DNA of 64,000 nucleotides. Origin: Prevotella sp. P5-50 (GTDB taxonomy: Bacteria > Bacteroidota > Bacteroidia > Bacteroidales > Bacteroidaceae). The notes under the pieces were generated by a model. That model did not search any database, was not told where the DNA came from, and worked only from the letters and a program-made list of their open reading frames with translations. The stretch is taken from contig NZ_NPJA01000041.1 of the NCBI RefSeq assembly GCF_002251295.1, positions 1-64,000 of the forward strand, in the 5' to 3' direction. Of this stretch, positions 7,426-14,720 are shown one piece after another. Every line of letters begins with the position of its first letter. The stretch's first letter is position 1. The translations under genes and the position numbers were made by a program.

Positions 7426-8934
7426 CTAATCAAGAGTAATTGATAGTAAATCGTCTTTTGAAAGACGTTTTTCCATCAATCTGTCGAACTCTTCTTTTCT
7501 GAAATATATGCATTTCTTCTTCTTTACTTTTGTGATTTTATAGCGTTTTACATAATAATGAACTATATCTTTTGATAAATGATACTTCTTCATTGCCTCC
7601 TCGACAGTGTAATATCGTTCGCGACCATCAAAATCTCCATTTTTCACTTGTTCGATATGCTGTTTAGAATAGTAGGTAGTACCATATTCCACCTTTGCGG
7701 GAATTTGATGGCGGTAGATAAAGGAGCGTACAGCATCTGCTGTCATTTTGTAGGTTGAACGCATCTCTTCCGGTGTAATCCAGTCTGTAATTTCCGAATA
7801 GTTGTTCTTCAGATTATACAGCACATCTATGGCTTTCTTCTCATAGAAGTTGAATCCTTTGAGTGCAATCTTTGGCGTTTTATGCTCTCTGGTCATTACA
7901 CCTACATGTTTAACTCCCACCTTGAACATCTCTGCAACCTCTTCAGTTGAATAATAGCCATCTGGGGTTGGTGGGCATTTCTTCTCCTGGTGTTGAGCTT
8001 GGAGAACAAGCTTTTCGTCTCTGTCTGACTTTTCTGCTACTTTTGCATTTGCCATTCGTTCACGCATGACTTTATCAAAGTCAGTACGGAATATCATCGT
8101 AAACTTTCCACGTTTTTCCGTTCTGACATCAAAATGCTTCAAGGTGTAACTCACTTGGTCTTTTGATATGCCATATTTTTCCATAGCCTCTTCATAGGTA
8201 CTCCAGTCCGGATCGATACTATCGTCCTTGCGTTTGATACAATCAATATGCACCTTGGAGTAGAAGACTTTACCATTACGGTTTACTCGCGGAACTTTGT
8301 GGCGCATCACAAAAGTGATAACAGCTGTCCTTGTCATATTATACATCTCCATGATTTGGTCAGCAGTGTAATAATTATCAACGTCAATCTCTTCAAGGAG
8401 ATCAGCAAAATGTGCGTCAATGGCTTTCTTGCTAAAGAAGGTATTGCGCCCTTCGTATATCTTGGGGATGCCCAAACGGTCACAACGCCCCCATACAGCC
8501 TTACGGCCGATGTTGTACTTCTCCATGATTTCCTGAAGAGTATAGTATTCCTGCTCCTCCTTTCTCTGATAGCGTCTTTTCCGATAGGGAGTGGCATCAT
8601 CAAACACACGTTCAATGTCTGAGTATCTCACAAACGTCTTATTTCTTATCTTTACGGCTTTGATTAAGCCTGTCTGGAAATAACGATACACTGTAGGAAG
8701 ACTGACATCGAACAGAACGCTCACGTCCTCGGGGGATAAAAATGCCTTATCCCGCAGAGAGTTGTTCCTCTCAGCGTTTAGAAGAGATTCGGCATTTTCC
8801 TTCTCCCTTTTTTTCTTTTCCGCCTCGCGTCTCCGAAATGCGACACGTTCACACCCTCGACAGCAGTACTTGAACGACATTTTGGAAGCAACGAACGCTT
8901 TTCCGCATACTCCACATTCTTTAATTATCTCCAT
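7426..8934 (-). CDS. Tandem helix-turn-helix array protein with N-terminal zinc finger
   Basis: 502 residues from ATG 8934; a GTG at 9000 would add 22 basic residues. The N terminus has a Cys4 finger (C7, C10, C24 or C25, C28: ECGVCGKAF...YCCRGC). It is followed by a basic coiled coil and then seven excisionase/MerR-like HTH units at roughly 65-112, 130-177, 188-234, 244-290, 327-373, 385-431 and 440-487. Most repeats follow the scheme [YW]-[YSI]-T-x-E-E-x-M-x-x-Y-x-[IM]-x-x-x-x-V...IP...FYxKxxID. The protein presumably binds an extended or repeated DNA site; a pair of 31-32 bp direct repeats lies just upstream. It is the outermost gene of the mobilizable element. Role in element maintenance, excision or self-regulation is inference. 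Confidence 0.75.
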   Translation of the reverse strand: MEIIKECGVCGKAFVASKMSFKYCCRGCERVAFRRREAEKKKREKENAESLLNAERNNSLRDKAFLSPEDVSVLFDVSLPTVYRYFQTGLIKAVKIRNKTFVRYSDIERVFDDATPYRKRRYQRKEEQEYYTLQEIMEKYNIGRKAVWGRCDRLGIPKIYEGRNTFFSKKAIDAHFADLLEEIDVDNYYTADQIMEMYNMTRTAVITFVMRHKVPRVNRNGKVFYSKVHIDCIKRKDDSIDPDWSTYEEAMEKYGISKDQVSYTLKHFDVRTEKRGKFTMIFRTDFDKVMRERMANAKVAEKSDRDEKLVLQAQHQEKKCPPTPDGYYSTEEVAEMFKVGVKHVGVMTREHKTPKIALKGFNFYEKKAIDVLYNLKNNYSEITDWITPEEMRSTYKMTADAVRSFIYRHQIPAKVEYGTTYYSKQHIEQVKNGDFDGRERYYTVEEAMKKYHLSKDIVHYYVKRYKITKVKKKKCIYFRKEEFDRLMEKRLSKDDLLSITLD

Positions 8935-9006
8935 TTTACGCTTGCAATTCTGATGTTTTTTTCTGTAAAAGACCCCCGATTTTGTCTCAGTCTTTATCAC
9001 ATTTTT

Positions 9007-9093
9007 TCAGTATTTCTCACGAGTGCCCTGCATAGCGGTTGTGACGGATAATGGAGGATTCTCAGTATTTCTCACGAGGTGTCCTACATAGCG
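9007..9093. repeat. Pair of 31-32 bp direct repeats upstream of the HTH-array gene
   Basis: TCAGTATTTCTCACGAG followed by TGCCCTGCATAGCG (9007-9037) recurs at 9062-9093 with two or three differences. The offset is 55 bp, close to five helical turns. The repeats lie 73 bp upstream of the ATG of the HTH-array gene. Operator sites for that protein are the simplest explanation; att-site core or iteron-like replication repeats are alternatives. Confidence 0.65.
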
Positions 9094-9199
9094 TTTTGCT
9101 ATTCCATTTGTTCGCACGATTGAAACGCAGGAACGAAATTTGAGCCAAAGTTACCTCGAAAAACTGGTATCAACAAATTACAAATGGAAAGTGTTAAAA

Positions 9200-9226
9200 C
9201 GAAAAAAGCCACCAAAATGGTGGCTT
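9200..9226 (-). terminator. Rho-independent terminator of mnmE
   Basis: On the minus strand AAGCCACCA-TTT-TGGTGGCTT (9206-9226) is followed by a T-run (9201-9206). It ends the mnmE transcript 43 bp after its stop and marks the border between chromosomal genes and the mobile region. Confidence 0.85.
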
Positions 9227-9268
9227 ATAAGCAGTTACAAGAACGTTTTGCAAGTATGGTCAGGCGGT

Positions 9269-10621
9269 CTATTTACCGATGCAGAAGTGCTGGAAGATAT
9301 TGCCGAGTACTTCGTTGGGAGTGATTTGGCCTTGTCCGGTGATTTCTGCCAAGTCGGAAAGGACGAGGCGGAGGTCTTCAGCAATGAGGTCACCAGACAG
9401 TTGGTTGTTAAGTCCTGCGATGACGCGGCTCAGATTGTTTTGGGCATGGAGTAATGCCTCATAGTGTCGTGCATTGGTGATGATGATATCCGACTCTTTT
9501 ATTTCGGGAATCTGGGCTGCTTCATAGATGAGGCTTTCCAGCGCTTCTATGTTAATGCCGAACTTGGCACTAACGGCTATATGCGGGAAGCGTGAGGCAT
9601 CTTCTGACAAGGTAATGGCTTGTTGGTCGGACTTATTGCAGACGAGAATCAAGGCCTTGTTGTTGATGTGGTTCATCATGTCTTCGAACTCTTCTTGGGA
9701 GGGTGTGGCGTCGATGAGCCAGAGTACAATACGAGCTTTGTCTATGGTTTGATAGGTGCGCTCGATACCTATCTGTTCAACAGCATCGTTGGTTTGGCGG
9801 ATGCCAGCAGTATCAATAAAACGGAACTGTACTCCATTGATGGTCATCACGTCTTCAATGGTATCGCGTGTTGTTCCGTGGATATCGGAAACGATAGCAC
9901 GTTCTTCTTTCAACAGTTTATTGAGTAATGTGGATTTTCCTACATTGGTTTTTCCGACAATGGCCACCGGTATGCCTTGTTTGATAGCCTGTCCCATTTG
10001 AAACGATGTTGCCAACTTTTGAATATGACTCTCAATATGTTGGGCGAGTTGCAGTAATTCGGTACGGTCGGCAAATTCCAAGTCTTCGTGGTCAGAGAAA
10101 TCGAGTTCGAGTTCCAGTAGTGAAGTCAGTCGTAGCAGTTGTTCGCGCAGCTTTGACAATTCATTGGAGATACCTCCCCGCAGTTGGCTCATGGCCAAGT
10201 GGTGTGTTGCTTTGTTGTTTGCCGCGATAAGGTCAGCTACAGCTTCTGCTTGTGAGAGGTCGAGTTTTCCGTTAAGGTAGGCTCGTTGTGTATATTCGCC
10301 CGGTTGTGCTATGCGGCATCCTTGCGCAACAAGCAGTTCTATGACTTTGTTGATGATATACTGGCTTCCGTGGCATGATATTTCTGCACTTTCCTCTCCT
10401 GTGTAAGAGTGAGGTGCTCGGAATACGGAAACGAGGACTTCATCTATGACTTCATCATGGTTGACGATATGTCCATAGACGATAGAGTTAGCCTGCGCCT
10501 TTGTAAGGTCATGGGTGAAAATATGGGAAAGAATCTCAAGAGTTTGTGCTCCTGAGATTCTGATTATTCCTAAAGCGCCTCCCGTCTTAGTGGCGAGCGC
10601 GCAGATTGTGTCGTTTTGCAT
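9269..10621 (-). CDS. mnmE: tRNA uridine-5-carboxymethylaminomethyl modification GTPase MnmE
   Basis: With MnmG, MnmE modifies the wobble uridine of certain tRNAs in the cytoplasm. 450 residues, normal length. The N-terminal folate-binding domain starts MQNDTICALATKTGGALGII. An inserted G domain carries GKTNVGKST (G1), DIHGTTRDT (G2), DTAGIR (G3) and NKSD (G4). The protein ends in FCIGK, the invariant C-terminal Cys motif. The start abuts the stop of the phosphorylase gene (10622), so both are probably co-transcribed, and a strong terminator follows. The gene is intact although mobile DNA begins within 300 bp of its 3' end. Confidence 0.97.
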   Translation of the reverse strand: MQNDTICALATKTGGALGIIRISGAQTLEILSHIFTHDLTKAQANSIVYGHIVNHDEVIDEVLVSVFRAPHSYTGEESAEISCHGSQYIINKVIELLVAQGCRIAQPGEYTQRAYLNGKLDLSQAEAVADLIAANNKATHHLAMSQLRGGISNELSKLREQLLRLTSLLELELDFSDHEDLEFADRTELLQLAQHIESHIQKLATSFQMGQAIKQGIPVAIVGKTNVGKSTLLNKLLKEERAIVSDIHGTTRDTIEDVMTINGVQFRFIDTAGIRQTNDAVEQIGIERTYQTIDKARIVLWLIDATPSQEEFEDMMNHINNKALILVCNKSDQQAITLSEDASRFPHIAVSAKFGINIEALESLIYEAAQIPEIKESDIIITNARHYEALLHAQNNLSRVIAGLNNQLSGDLIAEDLRLVLSDLAEITGQGQITPNEVLGNIFQHFCIGK

Positions 10622-11494
10622 TTATATTCTGTCGAGTACTTTTTCGATAAGTGTGTCGATGGAGTTTTTGTATTCAGTATTCATCTTTTGTGCATAGCGG
10701 TTGGCGATGACCATGCAGCAGGTCATGGCTTTATGTCCGAGCAACGACGATAGTCCTGCTAATGCACTCGACTCCATCTCGAAGTTACATATTTTCCTGC
10801 CATCGTATTCGAAGGCTTCAACTTTTTCGTTTTGTGTGGGATCTGCCAAGGGGATGCGTAGTTGTCTGCCTTGTGGTCCGTAGAATCCTCCACAGGCGAT
10901 AGTATATCCGCGTACCATGTCATCTTGTGCGATACGGTCGATAAGTTCTTCATCGGCTTGTGCCACGTATGGTGCGCCCAATAGTGGATTCCAGTTCATG
11001 TGTTGTTTGAACTCTTCTTCCATTTTAAGGTCACACACTTTGTTTCGTCCGCCATAGAAGTTGAGCAGTCCATCGAAACCGATGCTCTTTACCGATGCAA
11101 CAAATGTGCCTGTAGGTGTGAAGGGTTGGAGACCTCCACAGGTTCCGATGCGTACGAGTGTCAGGGTGCGATGCTCTTCTCTCTCTTCTCGTGTTTGGTA
11201 GTCGATATTAGCCAACGAGTCGAGTTCGTTAACCACGATGTCTATGTTATCGCATCCAATACCTGTTGATTGTACTGTGATGCGTTTTCCTTTATAGTTG
11301 CCTGTGATGGTATGAAACTCTCTGCTGCTCACTTCACATTCTTTGGTATCGAAGTGGTTAGCCACAGTATTTACTCTTCCGGGGTCACCCACAAGGATGA
11401 CCTTATCTGCCAGTTGTTCGGGGCGTAGATGTAGATGGAAGCATGATCCATCGTTGTTGATAATTAGTTCTGATTCTGGGAATTTTCTTTTCAT
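10622..11494 (-). CDS. Nucleoside phosphorylase, uridine phosphorylase-like
   Basis: 290 residues of the PNP/UDP family. Phosphorolysis of a nucleoside to base and sugar 1-phosphate is expected. Motifs: phosphate-binding GDPGRVNTVA near residue 37, GTCGGLQP in the middle, and the ribose/base-binding CNFEMESSALAGLSSLLGHK near the C terminus. The overall layout is closer to uridine phosphorylase than to trimeric PNP, but substrate cannot be fixed by eye. It sits 18 bp after the PD40 gene and directly abuts mnmE. Confidence 0.85.
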   Translation of the reverse strand: MKRKFPESELIINNDGSCFHLHLRPEQLADKVILVGDPGRVNTVANHFDTKECEVSSREFHTITGNYKGKRITVQSTGIGCDNIDIVVNELDSLANIDYQTREEREEHRTLTLVRIGTCGGLQPFTPTGTFVASVKSIGFDGLLNFYGGRNKVCDLKMEEEFKQHMNWNPLLGAPYVAQADEELIDRIAQDDMVRGYTIACGGFYGPQGRQLRIPLADPTQNEKVEAFEYDGRKICNFEMESSALAGLSSLLGHKAMTCCMVIANRYAQKMNTEYKNSIDTLIEKVLDRI

Positions 11495-11512
11495 AGGTTT
11501 TCTCCTTTCTTC

Positions 11513-12685
11513 TTATTTTTGAGTATTTCTAAGAGTAATGTTTTCTTCGTTTCTGATTATTTTTTCGAGGTTGTGGATCTCTATATGTATTTGATGCTGT
11601 TGTTGTTCTGTAGCAATGATTTCGGGCGCCATTTCCCGTTTCTCATCAGCCGTTGCACCACTATAATACTCTCTAACCCGTTCGATGGCTTGCTGGAGTG
11701 CAGTCTGTTGAGACCGCAATTTTACCAGTTGTAGGTAGCGTTGTGCATTACCTTTCGCTTTGAAATCAGACAGTTTGTGATAATCCACATCATCGTTGAT
11801 GACGAAGGTGAATTCTTCATTATCTGTATTTTTCTTTTGTCTTGCCTTGGCTTTTTCAAGTCGTTCGAGCGCTTGGTCTATATCAGGCGACACCCATGTT
11901 TCTGTGATGTCGGTAATTCGTGCGAAGTTTGTGATCTGTTCTTTGGAATAGGTTTCTGGGTCGTAGGTCTGTCTGACGTCTGATGGTACGAAAGTATAGA
12001 TACACACTTTGCCATCTTCCTGTCCTCGGTCTGTGGCAAACCAACCGATACGATCATATTCGTCGATAACCATCATATAGTCGTTTGCTTCAGAATTGAA
12101 AGGCATTCCGATATTCTCTGGTGTCAGAAATCTGTCTTCTTCCGTATCGTATGTCGTCACGAAGATATCGTAACCTCCTAAGCTTTCGTCACCTTCTGCT
12201 GCGAAGTATAGGGTAACGCCGTCAGGCATCATAAAGGGATAGTTGACGTGGAAGAATTGTTTTGCATCGTTGACGCCTTGCAGCAATCTTGGTTTAGTCC
12301 ATTTATTGCCTTCTTTGTCGCTTTCATAGAGATTGATAATTCCATCTTCGTCTTCTTGTGACAGGATGCATTGGTTACCAATGGCATTAAGATAGACATA
12401 GGCATTAGGTTGTTGCTGGGTGTTGAAGAAATGACTGTAGGAGTCGATGTGTCCCTCTTCTGGATTGAGATAATAGTGTTGTAGGAAGTCGTTTTTATCG
12501 ACCACAATACTATCGATGACCATGATGCGTTGTGTCGCCATGGTCATTCTGTCAAGCCGTTCTTGCCATGCTGCCACCTCAGGAGACACCTGTGTCTTGT
12601 GGCGGGGTGTCTGCTTACGTTTCTGTGCTGCTCCAATGATTGTTATCATGAGCATCAGGATGATAGTCAGGCTGCGTAGTTTCAT
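11513..12685 (-). CDS. Secreted PD40 (WD40-like) repeat protein
   Basis: 390 residues. The signal peptide MKLRSLTIILMLMITIIGAA is followed by a mature part with beta-propeller-like PD40 repeats, including YPFMMPDGVTLYFAAEGDES then LGGYDIFVT, and WFATDRGQEDGKVCIYTF. The last ~130 residues are charged and coiled coil. PD40 proteins in Bacteroidetes are periplasmic and often occur with OmpA-like partners or as parts of envelope complexes; no OmpA domain is present here. Function unknown. A -7-like TAATTTTG lies on the minus strand at 12727-12734. Confidence 0.75.
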   Translation of the reverse strand: MKLRSLTIILMLMITIIGAAQKRKQTPRHKTQVSPEVAAWQERLDRMTMATQRIMVIDSIVVDKNDFLQHYYLNPEEGHIDSYSHFFNTQQQPNAYVYLNAIGNQCILSQEDEDGIINLYESDKEGNKWTKPRLLQGVNDAKQFFHVNYPFMMPDGVTLYFAAEGDESLGGYDIFVTTYDTEEDRFLTPENIGMPFNSEANDYMMVIDEYDRIGWFATDRGQEDGKVCIYTFVPSDVRQTYDPETYSKEQITNFARITDITETWVSPDIDQALERLEKAKARQKKNTDNEEFTFVINDDVDYHKLSDFKAKGNAQRYLQLVKLRSQQTALQQAIERVREYYSGATADEKREMAPEIIATEQQQHQIHIEIHNLEKIIRNEENITLRNTQK

Positions 12686-12849
12686 ATGTGGCTTTTTCTA
12701 ATTAATTTCTAAATAATAATGAATAACAAAATTACGAAAATTCCTTGATGAAAGGCGAATGTCGTCACGGATATTAATATATTTTAACCGAAATCAGAGT
12801 TTTGTCCTTCTGCGGTATTCTTCTTCGGTATCAATCTGTTGATTCGGAT

Positions 12850-13584
12850 TTAATACTCTGTGAGTTTTTCTTCGGCTTCAAGGGCGTTCCAGATGGAGTA
12901 GCGTGCTTCTGGGTTGATGCTTTCCATTTGTTTGTAGAGGTCTGCTATTTCAGCCCGTTTGGTGTCTTTCTCGTATGGGCACAACTTCCGTTGTTTCTGA
13001 TAGTTGTGTTGTTCTGCATAGGTTTTGATATCAGTTTCCTGACAGAGACATAGCGGTCTGATCAGGGCGAGTGGCATTTTTTTCATGCGTAGCAAGGCTG
13101 GCATAGTGGAGAAATGTCCTTGAAACGATAGGTTCATGAGTGCAGTATGAATAATATCATCCTGATGGTGTCCTAATGCTATTTTGTTACATCCTATTTG
13201 TTGTGCGAGATTGAAAATCTGCTTACGTCTGTTCCATGAGCACAGGAAGCAAGCTGGTTTGCGAGGATTGACTGTAGGATCGAATGCTGTTGTCACGACA
13301 TGGAGTGGAACTCCTACCGATTGTGCGAAGTCTTCCAGATATTTGGTATCGCTCTCGTAGGCAATATTTTCCATTCTCACGTGTATCGCCTCCACTTCGA
13401 AGTGTGGACGTTGTATTTTTGCTCGTTTTCCCAACATTTCCAATAGGAACAAAGAATCTTTTCCTCCTGACAGGGCTACGAGTATTTTATCGCCATCTTC
13501 GATGAGGTGATATTGTGTCATAGCTTTCTGAAACTGACTTTTCAGTCTGCGTTCCAGCCGCTGTTCATCCGTAGGTATGGGCAT
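12850..13584 (-). CDS. TtcA-like tRNA 2-thiocytidine biosynthesis ATPase
   Basis: 244 residues of the PP-loop ATP pyrophosphatase family. The PP-loop is ALSGGKDSLFLLEMLG, with a CxxC pair at KPACFLCSWNRRKQIF and the GHHQDDIIHTALMNLSFQG motif. These are the signatures of TtcA, which thiolates C32 of tRNA using an Fe-S cluster. It is shorter than E. coli TtcA (about 310), as in other Bacteroidetes. The start lies 5 bp after the mltG stop, so the two form an operon. Confidence 0.85.
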   Translation of the reverse strand: MPIPTDEQRLERRLKSQFQKAMTQYHLIEDGDKILVALSGGKDSLFLLEMLGKRAKIQRPHFEVEAIHVRMENIAYESDTKYLEDFAQSVGVPLHVVTTAFDPTVNPRKPACFLCSWNRRKQIFNLAQQIGCNKIALGHHQDDIIHTALMNLSFQGHFSTMPALLRMKKMPLALIRPLCLCQETDIKTYAEQHNYQKQRKLCPYEKDTKRAEIADLYKQMESINPEARYSIWNALEAEEKLTEY

Positions 13585-13589
13585 TGGCT

Positions 13590-14618
13590 TTATTTGATGC
13601 CGTTTTCGTTGAGTGCTTTTGAATAGCGTGCTGCATTCTTGAGATGTTCAGCATAGGTCTTCGCAAAGTTGTGGGTACCTGAGAAGTCCTCTTTTGCGCA
13701 CATATAGAGATAGTCATGGTTGACCGCATTAAGTACGGCATCTATACCTTTAATCGATGCTATCTTGATGGGACCAGGGGGCAGACCTTCGTTGATGTAA
13801 GTATTGTAGGGACTTTGAAAACGAGTCAGTTTGTTGTATATTCGTTTCAACTCAAACTGCTTGAGTGCAAATTTCACAGTAGGGTCAGCCTGCAAGGGCA
13901 TGTGGCTCTTGAGCCGGTTCAGATACATACCTGCTATCATAGGCTTTTCTGCTGTGTTAGCTGTTTCCTCGTCGATGATGCTTGCCAAGGTAGCCACTTG
14001 TACTGGCGTGAGGTTTCTGGCTTCAGCCTTAACGGTTCGTTCGCCTTTCCAGAAATGGTTGTGTTCTCGTTGCATACGTTGGAGCAGGGCATCGATACTG
14101 ATGTCCCAATACACTTCGTAGGTGTCGGGTACAAACATGGCGCTGATGGTGCAAGTATCATAGCCGTATTTGTTGCAGGTCTTTTCAGACAGAAGAGCTT
14201 GTGCAATAGTGGTAGAGTCAAGCATCAGTTTCTTGGAGAGCTGTGCTGCCAGTCTGTCCATTGTTCTTGCTTCAGGAATGGTCAGTCGCAGGCTGGCTTG
14301 CTGTCCGTTTCTCAGTTTGCGGAACAATTTCAGCGCGCCTTCTCCTGGCGTGATAGCATATCGTCCTGTCCGTACATGCTTGCTGTAGCTGGTGTGGCGC
14401 AGCAGAGTCTTGAGTCCTGCCATCGCCATAGGCGAAGCCTGAGGTTGTATCTTGGCAAAAACAGAATCTTGCGTATCGTCTTTGTCGATGTATATATAAT
14501 ATGTATCCTTTTGTGCCGATACGGAGGCAAAAAAGAAGTAGGCTACAAGGGCCACGATAATCACCATACCTGCAAAAGCGGGGTAGAGAAATTTCTTATT
14601 GTTTTGAATCTTCATCAT
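13590..14618 (-). CDS. mltG: Endolytic murein transglycosylase MltG
   Basis: 342 residues. One N-terminal membrane segment (FLYPAFAGMVIIVALVAYFF) anchors a periplasmic YceG domain that cuts nascent glycan strands. The catalytic Glu lies in LASIIDEETANTAEKPMIAG, followed by GMYLNRLKSHMPLQADPTVK and the conserved YNTYINEGLPPGPI. Start ATG ATG: 14618 or 14615. A -7-like TACCTTTG lies upstream on the minus strand (14641-14648), divergent from the glucanotransferase gene. Confidence 0.93.
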   Translation of the reverse strand: MMKIQNNKKFLYPAFAGMVIIVALVAYFFFASVSAQKDTYYIYIDKDDTQDSVFAKIQPQASPMAMAGLKTLLRHTSYSKHVRTGRYAITPGEGALKLFRKLRNGQQASLRLTIPEARTMDRLAAQLSKKLMLDSTTIAQALLSEKTCNKYGYDTCTISAMFVPDTYEVYWDISIDALLQRMQREHNHFWKGERTVKAEARNLTPVQVATLASIIDEETANTAEKPMIAGMYLNRLKSHMPLQADPTVKFALKQFELKRIYNKLTRFQSPYNTYINEGLPPGPIKIASIKGIDAVLNAVNHDYLYMCAKEDFSGTHNFAKTYAEHLKNAARYSKALNENGIK

Positions 14619-14720
14619 AATAAGCTGTTTTTTTCAACTGCAAAGGTACAAATAAAAATATAATCGTGAGAAGTAATCCGAATTTATTTTGTAACTTTGC
14701 CCAGAAAACCGATAGTAAAG

